This document shows positions 16,040 through 24,038 of a stretch of DNA of 64,000 nucleotides, piece after piece. The DNA comes from Streptomyces piniterrae (GTDB taxonomy: Bacteria > Actinomycetota > Actinomycetes > Streptomycetales > Streptomycetaceae), in NCBI RefSeq assembly GCF_005048155.1, contig NZ_SUMB01000006.1:124001-188000 (forward strand), written 5' to 3'. The translations under genes were made by a program, and so were the position numbers. Below the pieces are notes generated by a model that ran no database searches, had not been told where the DNA came from, and saw only the letters and a list, made by a program, of their open reading frames with translations. The number at the start of each line of letters is the position of its first letter. Within the stretch, counting starts at the first letter, position 1.

Positions 16040-16112
16040 AGCGGTGTAGCTCAGTCGGTAGAGCAAGCGGCTCATAATCGCTGTGTCACCGGTTCAAGTC
16101 CGGTCACCGCTA
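16040..16112 (+). tRNA. tRNA-Met (CAT)
   Basis: A 73-nt tRNA with acceptor AGCGGTG/CACCGCT, anticodon loop CTCATAA (anticodon CAT), and T-arm ACCGG/CCGGT. The paired first acceptor base and the D-arm pattern fit elongator tRNA-Met. CCA is not encoded. Confidence 0.95.
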
Positions 16113-16117
16113 CTGAC

Positions 16118-16155
16118 AGTAGCCGATTGTGGGGTCGGTCCTCCGATCGGCTACT
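16118..16155 (+). terminator. terminator after tRNA-Met
   Basis: A perfect 10-bp inverted repeat (AGTAGCCGAT/ATCGGCTACT) with an 18-base loop and a pyrimidine tail TCTTCTTT. It ends 47 bp before rpmG, so rpmG may be expressed partly by read-through. Confidence 0.6.
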
Positions 16156-16201
16156 CTTCTTTGCGTTCAATCCGACCATCCGTCCGTCAAGGAGCACTCA
16201 C

Positions 16202-16366
16202 GTGGCTGCCACAGACGTCCGCCCGAAGATCACGCTGGCCTGCGTGGAGTGCAAGGAGCGGAACTACATCACCAAGAAGAACCGGCGCAACGACCCGGAC
16301 CGTCTTGAGATGAAGAAGCACTGCCCCCGTTGCAACTCGCACACCGCGCACCGCGAGACGCGATAA
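16202..16366 (+). CDS. rpmG: 50S ribosomal protein L33 (zinc-ribbon form)
   Basis: A 54-aa L33 of the large ribosomal subunit. The two CxxC pairs are intact (ACVECKERNY and HCPRCNSH), so it is the zinc-binding form. Streptomyces usually also carry a cysteine-free L33 elsewhere under Zur control. The GTG at 16202 follows AAGGAG. A hairpin terminator follows. Confidence 0.96.
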   Translation: MAATDVRPKITLACVECKERNYITKKNRRNDPDRLEMKKHCPRCNSHTAHRETR

Positions 16367-16380
16367 CACAGGCTCGTCCC

Positions 16381-16414
16381 TGAGGCCGTCCCCAATTCGT
16401 TGGGGGCGGCCTCA
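16381..16414 (+). terminator. terminator after rpmG
   Basis: A 14-bp stem with one G-T pair (TGAGGCCGTCCCCA against TGGGGGCGGCCTCA) and a six-base loop, 15 bp after the rpmG stop. Confidence 0.75.
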
Positions 16415-16454
16415 CGGCGTTATCACCACTTCAGATCAGGGAGGTCGCGAACCC

Positions 16455-16907
16455 ATGGCGCTCGACCCGTCTTATGTCGGACGCACGTACCCGCCCACCG
16501 ACCCGTACGAGGTCGGCAGGGAAAAGATCCGCGAATTCGCCGAGGCGATCGGCGAAAGCAACCCCGCCTACACGGACACCGAAGCGGCCAAGGCCCTCGG
16601 CCACCCCGATGTGATCGCGCCGCCCACTTTTGTGTTCGCCATCACGTTCAAGGCCGCCGGCCAGGTCATAGCGGACCCGCAACTGGGCCTGGACTTCAGC
16701 CGCGTGGTGCACGGCGACCAGAAGTTCTCCTACACCCGTCCGGTGCGCAGCGGCGACCGACTGACCGTCACCTCGACCATCGAGGCGATCAAGTCCATGG
16801 CGGGCAACGACATCATCGACATTCGCGGTGAGGTGCACGACGAGGCGGGCGAGCACGTCGTGACCGCTCTCACCAAGCTGGTCGCCCGCGCCGCCGAGGA
16901 GGGCTGA
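16455..16907 (+). CDS. HadA-like MaoC-family dehydratase subunit
   Basis: A 150-aa hotdog-fold protein of the MaoC N-terminal dehydratase (UPF0336) type. Its N-terminus (SYVGRTYPPTDPYEVGREKIREFA) and position match mycobacterial HadA, which pairs with HadB in the FAS-II 3-hydroxyacyl-ACP dehydratase. It lacks the catalytic Asp/His pair seen in the next gene, so it probably acts as the substrate-binding partner. GGGAGG precedes the ATG. The next gene starts two bases after the stop. Streptomyces does not make mycolic acids, so the substrate here is unknown. Confidence 0.85.
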   Translation: MALDPSYVGRTYPPTDPYEVGREKIREFAEAIGESNPAYTDTEAAKALGHPDVIAPPTFVFAITFKAAGQVIADPQLGLDFSRVVHGDQKFSYTRPVRSGDRLTVTSTIEAIKSMAGNDIIDIRGEVHDEAGEHVVTALTKLVARAAEEG

Positions 16908-16908
16908 G

Positions 16909-17343
16909 ATGACCGCGAAGATCTCTTACGACGCCGTCGAGGTCGGCACCGAACTCCCGGCGCAGTCCTTCCCCGTGAGCCGCGCCACGCTCGTCCAGTA
17001 CGCGGGCGCCTCCGGCGACTTCAACCCGATCCACTGGAACGAGAAGTTCGCCAAGGAGGTCGGGCTGCCGGACGTCATCGCGCACGGCATGTTCACCATG
17101 GCCGAGGCGGTCCGCGTGGTCACCGACTGGGTCGGCGACCCGGGTGCCGTCGCCGAGTACGGCGTCCGCTTCACCAAGCCCGTCGTCGTCCCCAACGACG
17201 AGACCGGCGCCCTGATCGAGGTCAGCGGCAAGGTCGCCGCCAAGCTGGACGACGACGACCGCACGGTCCGCGTCGACCTGACCGCCATGAGCGCCGGCCA
17301 GAAGGTGCTGGGCATGGCCCGCGCCGTGGTCCGCCTCGCCTAG
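16909..17343 (+). CDS. HadB-like MaoC-family dehydratase subunit
   Basis: A 144-aa hotdog protein with the hydratase motif GDFNPIHWNEKFA followed by VIAHGMFTM. The Asp and His in GDFNPIH form the usual catalytic pair. It starts two bases after the HadA-like stop, so the two are probably made together as a heterodimer. In mycobacteria HadAB dehydrates beta-hydroxyacyl-ACP. Here a role in fatty acid or polyketide metabolism is inferred, not shown. Confidence 0.87.
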   Translation: MTAKISYDAVEVGTELPAQSFPVSRATLVQYAGASGDFNPIHWNEKFAKEVGLPDVIAHGMFTMAEAVRVVTDWVGDPGAVAEYGVRFTKPVVVPNDETGALIEVSGKVAAKLDDDDRTVRVDLTAMSAGQKVLGMARAVVRLA

Positions 17344-17355
17344 GCCGCTGCCGAC

Positions 17356-17390
17356 GGGGGCGGCCGGCCGAGCATTGTCGGACCGCCCCC
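17356..17390 (+). terminator. weak hairpin between the hadB-like gene and murB
   Basis: GGGGGCGG and CCGCCCCC form an 8-bp stem with a 19-base loop in the 61-bp gap. Its right arm sits immediately before the putative murB -10 element, so it may affect both ending and starting of transcription. Confidence 0.4.
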
Positions 17391-17391
17391 G

Positions 17392-17397
17392 TACCCT
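17392..17397 (+). promoter_or_regulatory. -10 element for a leaderless murB transcript
   Basis: TACCCT ends seven bases before the murB GTG, and no Shine-Dalgarno sequence is visible. This spacing is typical of leaderless messages in Streptomyces. I see no good -35 element. Confidence 0.4.
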
Positions 17398-17404
17398 TGG
17401 GCGC

Positions 17405-18478
17405 GTGCAGGAACGACACGTGGCAACCGCAGAAGACAATGCCCCCCTCGCCCCGCTGACCACCTTCCGGCTCGGCGGCCCGGCGACCCGTCTCGTCACG
17501 GCCACCACCGACGACGAGGTGATCGCCGCCGTCCGCGCGGCCGACGACGCCGGCACCCCGCTGCTGATCATCGGGGGCGGCAGCAATCTCGTCATCGGCG
17601 ACAAGGGCTTCGACGGCACGGCGCTGCGCATCGCCACCCGCGGCTTCGCGCTCGACGGCACCGCCCTGGAGCTCGCCGCGGGCGAGAACTGGTCGGACGC
17701 GGTGGCCCGTACGGTCGAGGCCGGGCTGGCCGGCATCGAGTGCCTGGCCGGCATCCCCGGCTCGGCCGGCGCCACCCCGATCCAGAACGTCGGCGCCTAC
17801 GGCCAGGAGGTCTCCGCCACCCTCACCGAGGTCGTCGCCTACGACCGCCGGGCGCGCGAGACCGTCACGATCCCCAACGCGGAGTGCGGCTTCTCCTACC
17901 GCCACAGCCGTTTCAAGCAGGACCCCGACGCGTTCGTGGTGCTGCGGGTGCGGTTCGCGCTGGAGGACGCCGGTGGCCTCTCCGCGCCCCTGAAGTACCC
18001 CGAGACCGCCCGCGCCCTCGGCGTCGAGGCCGGAGACCGGGTCCCGGCCGCCATCGCCAGAGAGACCGTTCTGGCGCTCCGTGCCGGCAAGGGCATGGTC
18101 CTGGACCCGGGCGACCACGACACCTGGTCGGCCGGCTCCTTCTTCACCAACCCCGTCCTCACCGAGGCCGAGCACGCCGCCTTCCTGCGACGCGTCCAGG
18201 ACCGTCTCGGCCCGGACATCGCACCGCCCGCGTTCCCGGCCGGCGACGGCATGATCAAGACCTCCGCCGCCTGGCTCATCGACCGGGCCGGCTTCACCAA
18301 GGGCTACGGCAGCGGCCCGGCCCGTATCTCCACCAAGCACACCCTCGCGCTCACCAACCGCGGCAGCGCCACCACCGAGGACCTGCTCGCCCTCGCCCGC
18401 GAGGTCCGCGACGGCGTCCACACCGCCTTCGGCATCACCCTCGTCAACGAACCCGTGACGGTCGGCGTCAGCCTCTGA
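17405..18478 (+). CDS. murB: UDP-N-acetylenolpyruvoylglucosamine reductase
   Basis: MurB (357 aa from GTG 17405) reduces the enolpyruvyl group to make UDP-MurNAc in peptidoglycan synthesis, using NADPH and FAD. Motifs: TTFRLGGPATRL at the N-terminus, IIGGGSNLVIGD, the FAD-binding GIPGSAGATPIQNVGAYGQE, SYRHSRFK, and SAGSFFTNPV holding the catalytic Ser. The alternative GTG at 17420 also lacks a ribosome site. I chose 17405 because of the -10 element at leaderless distance. It converges on the add-like gene with only 15 bp between stops. Confidence 0.94.
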   Translation: MQERHVATAEDNAPLAPLTTFRLGGPATRLVTATTDDEVIAAVRAADDAGTPLLIIGGGSNLVIGDKGFDGTALRIATRGFALDGTALELAAGENWSDAVARTVEAGLAGIECLAGIPGSAGATPIQNVGAYGQEVSATLTEVVAYDRRARETVTIPNAECGFSYRHSRFKQDPDAFVVLRVRFALEDAGGLSAPLKYPETARALGVEAGDRVPAAIARETVLALRAGKGMVLDPGDHDTWSAGSFFTNPVLTEAEHAAFLRRVQDRLGPDIAPPAFPAGDGMIKTSAAWLIDRAGFTKGYGSGPARISTKHTLALTNRGSATTEDLLALAREVRDGVHTAFGITLVNEPVTVGVSL

Positions 18479-18493
18479 GCGGGTGCTCCGCGG

Positions 18494-19537
18494 TTACGCC
18501 GCCAGCCAGGCGTCGATGCCCGTCAGAAGGCGCTGCCGCTCCTCCTCGGGGGCCCGCGAGCCACGCACCGACTGACGGGCCAGCTCGGCCAGTTCGGCGT
18601 CCGTGAAGCCGTGCACGCCGCGGGCGATCTCGTACTGCGCGGCCAGCCGCGCGCCGAACAGCAGCGGGTCGTCCGCGCCCAGCGCCATCGGCACGCCGGC
18701 TTCGAAGAACGTGCGCAGCGGCACGTCCTCCGGCTTCTCGTACACACCGAGCGCCACATTCGACGTCGGGCACACCTCGCAGGTCACCCCGCGCGAGGCC
18801 AGCCGGCGCAGCAGCACGGGATCCTCCGCGGCCCGTACGCCGTGCCCGACCCGGCCGGCGTGCAGATCGTCCAGGCAGTCCCGCACGCTCGCCGGACCCG
18901 AGAGCTCACCGCCGTGCGGCGCGGCCAGCAGACCGCCCTCCCGGGCGATGGCGAAGGCCCGGTCGAAGTCCCGGGCGAAGCCCCGGCGTTCGTCGTTGGA
19001 CAGACCGAAGCCGATCACGCCCTGGTCGGCGTAGCGCACCGCGAGCCGGGCCAGCGTCCGGGCGTCCAGCGGGTGCTTCATACGGTTCGCGGCGACCAGG
19101 ACGCGGATGCCCAGGCCGGTGTCGCGGGAGGCGCGGTGGACCGCGTCCAGGATGATCTCCAGCGCCGGAATCAGCCCGCCCAGCCGCGGGGCGTACGAGG
19201 TCGGATCGACCTGGATCTCCAGCCACCCCGACCCGTCCCGGACGTCCTCCTCGGCGGCCTCGCGCACCAGCCGCTGGATGTCCTCGGGGGAGCGCAGACA
19301 CGACCGCGCGATGTCGTACAGCCGCTGGAAGCGGAACCAGCCGCGCTCATCCGTGGCGCGCAGCTGGGGCGGCTCGCCGCCGCGCAGCGCCTCGGGCAGA
19401 TGCACGCCGTACTTGTCGGCCAGATCCAGCAGGGTGGTGGCCCGCATCGAGCCGGTGAAGTGCAGGTGCAGGTGGGCCTTCGGCAACCGGCGCAGGTCTC
19501 GGATGGCGGCTCCGCCGCGGGCACGAGTGCTCTCCAT
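18494..19537 (-). CDS. add: adenosine deaminase family protein
   Basis: A 347-aa protein with all the core deaminase motifs: HLHLHFTGSM (metal His24 and His26), AAPHGGELSG (the usual HAGE appears as HGGE), GRVGHGVRA, CEVCPTSNVALGV, and ALGADDPLLFG with the metal-binding Asp. Adenosine deaminases convert adenosine or deoxyadenosine to the inosine forms for purine salvage. The HGGE change leaves the catalytic Glu in place. Substrate could also be a related aminopurine. The start is uncertain: ATG 19537 is favoured, and an ATG 21 bases upstream at 19558 is possible. Confidence 0.86.
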   Translation of the reverse strand: MESTRARGGAAIRDLRRLPKAHLHLHFTGSMRATTLLDLADKYGVHLPEALRGGEPPQLRATDERGWFRFQRLYDIARSCLRSPEDIQRLVREAAEEDVRDGSGWLEIQVDPTSYAPRLGGLIPALEIILDAVHRASRDTGLGIRVLVAANRMKHPLDARTLARLAVRYADQGVIGFGLSNDERRGFARDFDRAFAIAREGGLLAAPHGGELSGPASVRDCLDDLHAGRVGHGVRAAEDPVLLRRLASRGVTCEVCPTSNVALGVYEKPEDVPLRTFFEAGVPMALGADDPLLFGARLAAQYEIARGVHGFTDAELAELARQSVRGSRAPEEERQRLLTGIDAWLAA

Positions 19538-19609
19538 CCCGAGATCTTGCCGCATGCACCCGGTCGGCCGGTAGGGGCTTTCCCGAACGGAGGGGTCGCT
19601 GAAAGCGCG

Positions 19610-19641
19610 TGCGGGCGCCGGAACGAGTTCCGGCGCCCGCA
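19610..19641 (-). terminator. strong terminator downstream of aspC
   Basis: A perfect 15-bp inverted repeat (TGCGGGCGCCGGAAC and its complement) with a tight loop, just past the aspC 3' end on the minus strand and before the add-like gene. It separates the two minus-strand genes. Confidence 0.75.
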
Positions 19642-19642
19642 T

Positions 19643-19664
19643 CACATACGAATTCCCGTATGTG
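19643..19664 (-). terminator. second small hairpin after aspC
   Basis: CACATACG and CGTATGTG form a perfect 8-bp stem with a six-base A/T-rich loop, eight bases beyond the aspC stop. It acts with the larger hairpin next to it. Confidence 0.5.
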
Positions 19665-19671
19665 GTGTTGC

Positions 19672-20907
19672 TTACTTCGCCTCGGCGAGCAGCTTCTGGA
19701 GCCGCGAGACACCCTCCACCAGGTCCTCATCGCCCAGCGCGTACGAAAGCCGCAGGTAGCCGGGGGTGCCGAAGGCCTCACCGGGGACGACCGCGACCTC
19801 GGCCTCCTCCAGGATGATCTCCGCCAGCTCGACGCTGGACTGCGGCGTCTTCCCGCGGATCTCCTTGCCCAGCAGCCCCTTCACGGACGGGTACGCGTAG
19901 AACGCGCCCTCCGGCTCCGGGCAGACGACGCCGTCGATCTCGTTGAGCATCTGCACCATCTTCTTGCGGCGGCGGTCGAAGGCGACCTTCATCTCGTCGA
20001 CGGCCGTCAGGTCGCCGGAGACGGCGGCGATGGCCGCGGCCTGTGCCACGTTGGAGACGTTGGACGTGGCGTGCGACTGGAGGTTCGTCGCGGCCTTGAT
20101 GACGTCCTTGGGGGCGATGACCCAGCCCACCCGCCAGCCGGTCATGGCGTACGTCTTCGCCACGCCGTTGACGATGATGCACTTGTCGCGCAGCTCGGGC
20201 ACTTCCACCGGCAGCGAGCTGAACTCCGCGTCGCCGTAGACCAGGTGCTCGTAGATCTCGTCGGTCAGCACCCACAGGCCGTGCTCGGCGGCCCAGCGGC
20301 CGACCGCCTCGACCTGCTCGCGGCTGTAGACCGCGCCGGTCGGGTTCGACGGAGAGACGAACAGCACCACCTTGGTGCGGTCCGTACGGGCGGCCTCCAG
20401 CTGCTCGACGGTCACCCGGTAGCCGGTCGTCTCGTCCGCGACCACGTCCACCGGCACACCGCCCGCGAGACGGATCGACTCGGGGTAGGTGGTCCAGTAC
20501 GGAGCCGGGACGATGACCTCGTCGCCCGGGTCGAGGATCGCCGCGAACGCCTCGTAGATGGCCTGCTTGCCGCCGTTGGTCACCAGGACGTTGGCGGCCT
20601 CGATCTCGTAGCCGGAGTCGCGCCGCGTCTTCTCGACGATCGCGGCCTTCAGCTCGGGGAGGCCGCCGGCCGGGGTGTAGCGGTGGTACTTCGGGGTGCG
20701 GCAGGCCTCGACGGCGGCCTCGACGATGTAGCCGGGCGTGGGGAAGTCGGGCTCACCGGCGCCGAAGCCGATCACCGGGCGCCCGGCGGCCTTGAGGGCC
20801 TTCGCCTTGGCGTCGACGGCGAGGGTGGCGGACTCGGAGATCGAACCGACGCGGGCCGATACCCGGCGGTCGGCGGGGGACGATGCGGAAGGGGTAGCAG
20901 CGCTCAT
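19672..20907 (-). CDS. aspC: pyridoxal-phosphate aminotransferase (aspartate aminotransferase type)
   Basis: A 411-aa fold-type I aminotransferase, class I. Motifs: GFGAGEPDFPTP near residue 50, VTNGGKQAIYEAF, SPSNPTGAVY, LTDEIYEHLVYG, the PLP lysine in VNGVAKTYAMTGWRVGW, and the substrate-binding Arg in GYLRLSYAL. It most resembles the aspartate aminotransferases that use aspartate or glutamate and 2-oxo acids. The exact substrate is not proven. The ATG at 20907 has no strong ribosome site. Confidence 0.9.
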   Translation of the reverse strand: MSAATPSASSPADRRVSARVGSISESATLAVDAKAKALKAAGRPVIGFGAGEPDFPTPGYIVEAAVEACRTPKYHRYTPAGGLPELKAAIVEKTRRDSGYEIEAANVLVTNGGKQAIYEAFAAILDPGDEVIVPAPYWTTYPESIRLAGGVPVDVVADETTGYRVTVEQLEAARTDRTKVVLFVSPSNPTGAVYSREQVEAVGRWAAEHGLWVLTDEIYEHLVYGDAEFSSLPVEVPELRDKCIIVNGVAKTYAMTGWRVGWVIAPKDVIKAATNLQSHATSNVSNVAQAAAIAAVSGDLTAVDEMKVAFDRRRKKMVQMLNEIDGVVCPEPEGAFYAYPSVKGLLGKEIRGKTPQSSVELAEIILEEAEVAVVPGEAFGTPGYLRLSYALGDEDLVEGVSRLQKLLAEAK

Positions 20908-21044
20908 AAGGGCATCGTCGCAGACCGCCGACGGGCCGGACACACGGGTTTGCGGGCACCACCCGGGACGTTTCTGTTCGACGCCCGGCTCCGAAGCACG
21001 TACACTCGCTGACCGTTGGCCTCCAACAGGCCGCGGCCACGCAC

Positions 21045-21073
21045 TTAGTGCAGTCGGCCGCATGCGGTAGGTT
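21045..21073 (+). promoter_or_regulatory. promoter for tRNA-Trp
   Basis: TTAGTG (21045-21050), 17-bp spacer, TAGGTT (21068-21073). The predicted start lies about 7 bp before the tRNA. A second candidate, TTCGAC with an 18-bp spacer and TACACT at 21001-21006, lies upstream. Confidence 0.5.
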
Positions 21074-21086
21074 GGGGAAACCACAA

Positions 21087-21159
21087 AGGGTCGTAGCTCA
21101 ATTGGTAGAGCACTGGTCTCCAAAACCAGCGGTTGGGGGTTCAAGTCCCTCCGGCCCTG
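21087..21159 (+). tRNA. tRNA-Trp (CCA)
   Basis: A 73-nt tRNA with acceptor AGGGTCG/CGGCCCT (one G-T pair), anticodon stem CTGGT/ACCAG with loop CTCCAAA (anticodon CCA), and discriminator G as expected for Trp. No 3' CCA is encoded. It lies about 105 bp before secE and may share a transcript with it, as in other actinobacteria. Confidence 0.97.
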
Positions 21160-21263
21160 CTACACGCACTCACCGAAGTGCGTGCACGCGTACGTATGAA
21201 ATGCACCGCCGTGCGGCTCAACCGGGCGCGGCACGGCCACGACCCGGATTCAGGTGAGGACGA

Positions 21264-21560
21264 GTGACGGACGCCCTGGGCTCCATCGACATGCCTGAGC
21301 GCGGTCGTTCCGAGGACGAAACCGCGGAATCCCAGAAGAAGCCCCGTCGCGGCGGCAAGCGCGGCAAGAAGGGCCCCTTCGCGCGTCTCGCGCTCTTTTA
21401 CCGCCAGGTCGTGGCGGAGCTCCGCAAGGTCGTCTGGCCCACGCGCAACCAGCTGTCGACGTACACCAGTGTGGTGATCGTCTTCGTTGTCATCATCATC
21501 GGTCTCGTAACCGTGATTGACTTGGGAATTAACCGAGTCGTCGGGTACGTCTTCGGCTGA
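21264..21560 (+). CDS. secE: preprotein translocase subunit SecE
   Basis: A 98-aa SecE, the single-pass subunit that clamps SecY. The N-terminal half is charged and Lys/Arg rich (an actinobacterial extension). It is followed by the family amphipathic motif VVAELRKVVWPTRNQL near residue 52 and one transmembrane helix (VVIVFVVIIIGLVTVIDLGI). GTG 21264 follows GGTGAGGAC. It is followed by nusG after 73 bp, the usual secE-nusG pair. Confidence 0.96.
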   Translation: MTDALGSIDMPERGRSEDETAESQKKPRRGGKRGKKGPFARLALFYRQVVAELRKVVWPTRNQLSTYTSVVIVFVVIIIGLVTVIDLGINRVVGYVFG

Positions 21561-21633
21561 TATCCCGCGGGGGGTGCCTCAGCGGGCGCCCTTTGCATGT
21601 TCAACCCCTTGAAGCCAGGAAGAAGCAGCCACC

Positions 21634-22491
21634 GTGTCTGACCCGAACCTGAACGACGCCGCCGAACCCGTCGCATCGGCCGAGGCCGACGTTGACGCGG
21701 CTGTCTCGGCCGAGGTCGAGGGCGATGACACCTCGCTTGAGATCGTCGAGAACGCCGAGGGCGTCGATGAGATCGATGCCGAGGATGCTGCCGCCGGTGA
21801 GCCGGCGGAAGAGGCTGCGGTGGTCGCCGAGGCCGACGCCGCCGCCGAGGCCGCCGAGGAGGAGCAGGAGCCGGTCGACCCGGTGGCCGCTCTCCGCGAC
21901 GAGCTGCGTGGCCTCCCCGGTGAGTGGTACGTCATCCACACCTACGCGGGTTACGAGAACCGCGTGAAGACCAACCTTGAGCAGCGTGCCGTCTCGCTGA
22001 ACGTCGAGGACTTCATCTTCCAGGCCGAGGTGCCGCAGGAGGAGGTCGTCCAGATCAAGAACGGTGACCGCCGTACGGTCCGCCAGAACAAGCTCCCGGG
22101 CTATGTGCTGGTGCGTATGGACCTCACCAACGAGTCCTGGGGCGTCGTCCGCAACACGCCGGGTGTCACCGGCTTCGTCGGCAACGCCTACGACCCGTAC
22201 CCGCTGACGCTGGACGAGATCGTCAAGATGCTCGCCCCGGAGGCCGAGGAGAAGGCCGCCAAGGAGGCCGCCGCGGCCGAGGGCAAGCCGGCGCCGTCCC
22301 GCAAGGTCGAGGTCCAGGTGCTGGACTTCGAGGTGGGCGACTCCGTCACCGTCACCGACGGCCCGTTCGCGACGCTGCAGGCGACGATCAACGAGATCAA
22401 CGCCGACTCGAAGAAGGTCAAGGGCCTGGTCGAGATCTTCGGCCGCGAGACCCCCGTCGAGCTCAGCTTCGACCAGATCCAGAAGAACTAG
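21634..22491 (+). CDS. nusG: transcription termination/antitermination protein NusG
   Basis: NusG (285 aa) binds RNA polymerase and links it to Rho or the ribosome. The first 90 or so residues are an acidic Ala/Glu/Asp tail typical of actinobacterial NusG. The NGN domain starts at GEWYVIHTYAGYENRVKTNL and includes LPGYVLVRMDL. The KOW domain is at the C-terminus (FEVGDSVTVTDGPFATLQA). GTG 21634 is used. An insertion of about 25 Ala/Glu residues separates the two domains. A strong terminator follows. Confidence 0.96.
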   Translation: MSDPNLNDAAEPVASAEADVDAAVSAEVEGDDTSLEIVENAEGVDEIDAEDAAAGEPAEEAAVVAEADAAAEAAEEEQEPVDPVAALRDELRGLPGEWYVIHTYAGYENRVKTNLEQRAVSLNVEDFIFQAEVPQEEVVQIKNGDRRTVRQNKLPGYVLVRMDLTNESWGVVRNTPGVTGFVGNAYDPYPLTLDEIVKMLAPEAEEKAAKEAAAAEGKPAPSRKVEVQVLDFEVGDSVTVTDGPFATLQATINEINADSKKVKGLVEIFGRETPVELSFDQIQKN

Positions 22492-22518
22492 TTCTTCCGG
22501 AACACCAGCCACCGATCA

Positions 22519-22548
22519 GGTCAGACGGGCTTCGGTGCCCGTCTGACC
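22519..22548 (+). terminator. terminator after nusG
   Basis: A perfect 12-bp stem (GGTCAGACGGGC/GCCCGTCTGACC) with loop TTCGGT and tail TCTCGGTTTTTG. It is one of the few hairpins here with a real T-tract. Confidence 0.85.
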
Positions 22549-22557
22549 TCTCGGTTT

Positions 22558-22585
22558 TTGGCCGCACGACCATACCCGTTATCGT
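22558..22585 (+). promoter_or_regulatory. candidate promoter for rplKA
   Basis: TTGGCC, 16-bp spacer, TATCGT. The predicted start lies about 65 bp before rplK. The -35 element overlaps the end of the nusG terminator tail. Confidence 0.35.
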
Positions 22586-22656
22586 TGTGCGGTATGCCTC
22601 CATCCGGATGACCGGATTGCGGGGCGAACCAACTCTCACTAGGACCCGGAGAGAGC

Positions 22657-23091
22657 ATGCCTCCCAAGAAGAAGAAGGTCACGGGGCTTATCAAGCTCCA
22701 GATCCAGGCCGGTGCCGCGAACCCGGCTCCGCCGGTCGGCCCCGCGCTGGGTCAGCACGGCGTCAACATCATGGAGTTCTGCAAGGCCTACAACGCCGCG
22801 ACCGAGTCGCAGCGTGGCATGGTCGTGCCGGTGGAGATCACGGTCTACGAAGACCGTTCCTTCACCTTCGTCACCAAGACTCCGCCGGCCGCCAAGCTCA
22901 TCCTGAAGGCCGCGGGCGTGGAGAAGGGCTCCGGCGAGCCGCACAAGACCAAGGTCGCCAAGATCACCGAGGCGCAGGTCCGCGAGATCGCCACCACCAA
23001 GATGCCCGACCTGAACGCCAACGACCTGGACGCCGCGTCGAAGATCATCGCCGGCACCGCCCGTTCCATGGGCATCACGGTCGAGGGCTGA
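22657..23091 (+). CDS. rplK: 50S ribosomal protein L11
   Basis: A 144-aa L11, the stalk-base protein that binds 23S rRNA at the GTPase-associated centre. The N-terminal lysine-rich start and [33 protein letters not shown] segment are diagnostic. Proline-rich residues [10 protein letters not shown] mark the thiopeptide-binding hinge and look unaltered. ATG 22657 has GGAGAGAG upstream. rplA follows after 81 bp. Confidence 0.97.
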
Positions 23092-23172
23092 TCCCAGCCC
23101 CCTCAGGCACCCCCGTGGCAGGGCCAGGCGCTGGCCCGCACCACGACTCCACCCACTGCACCAGGAGCAGAA

Positions 23173-23889
23173 GTGAAGCGCAGCAAGACTCTTCGCAACG
23201 CGGACGCGAAGATCGACCGGGAGCGTCTGTACGCCCCGCTCGAGGCCGTCCGTCTCGCCAAGGACACCACGTCCGTCAAGTTCGACGCGACCGTCGAGGT
23301 CGCCATGCGTCTGGGTGTCGACCCGCGCAAGGCCGACCAGATGGTCCGTGGCACCGTGAACCTCCCGCACGGCACCGGTAAGACCGCCCGGGTCCTGGTC
23401 TTCGCGACCGGTGACCGTGCTGCGGCCGCGGAAGCCGCCGGCGCCGACATCGTCGGCTCCGACGAACTGATCGACGAGGTCTCCAAGGGCCGTCTGGACT
23501 TCGACGCCGTCGTCGCCACTCCGGACCTCATGGGCAAGGTCGGCCGCCTCGGCCGCGTGCTCGGTCCGCGTGGTCTGATGCCGAACCCGAAGACCGGCAC
23601 CGTCACCCCGGATGTCGCCAAGGCTGTCACCGACATCAAGGGCGGCAAGATCGAGTTCCGCGTGGACAAGCACGCGAACCTCCACTTCATCATCGGCAAG
23701 GTCTCCTTCGACGAGACCAAGCTGGTGGAGAACTACGCCGCGGCGCTCGAGGAGATCACCCGCCTCAAGCCGTCCGCCGCCAAGGGCCGCTACATCAAGA
23801 AGGCCACCATCACCACCACGATGGGCCCTGGCATCCCGCTGGACGCCAACCGCACCCGCAACCTCCTCGTCGAGGACGAGGCCGTCTGA
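23173..23889 (+). CDS. rplA: 50S ribosomal protein L1
   Basis: A 238-aa L1, the protein of the L1 stalk that moves E-site tRNA. Motifs include GTVNLPHGTGKTARVLVFA, LMGKVGRLGRVLGPRGLMPNPKTGTVT and KANLHFIIGK-type sequence. In many bacteria L1 represses its own operon by binding the message. GTG 23173 with AGGAG upstream. A strong terminator 43 bp downstream ends the L11-L1 unit. Confidence 0.97.
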   Translation: MKRSKTLRNADAKIDRERLYAPLEAVRLAKDTTSVKFDATVEVAMRLGVDPRKADQMVRGTVNLPHGTGKTARVLVFATGDRAAAAEAAGADIVGSDELIDEVSKGRLDFDAVVATPDLMGKVGRLGRVLGPRGLMPNPKTGTVTPDVAKAVTDIKGGKIEFRVDKHANLHFIIGKVSFDETKLVENYAAALEEITRLKPSAAKGRYIKKATITTTMGPGIPLDANRTRNLLVEDEAV

Positions 23890-23931
23890 TCTCTCTGATC
23901 GACGCCTCGTAGCGCGCGCTACACGACGTCG

Positions 23932-23961
23932 GGCCCCGTATTCCTCAGGGAATACGGGGCC
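23932..23961 (+). terminator. terminator after rplA
   Basis: A perfect 13-bp stem (GGCCCCGTATTCC/GGAATACGGGGCC) with loop TCAG. Confidence 0.85.
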
Positions 23962-24038
23962 TGACGCGTTCGGTGTCAGCCGTCTGGACTACAGTCACCC
24001 CCGAGGTCCATACAGGAGATCAAAAGGGGGAGCCTCAA

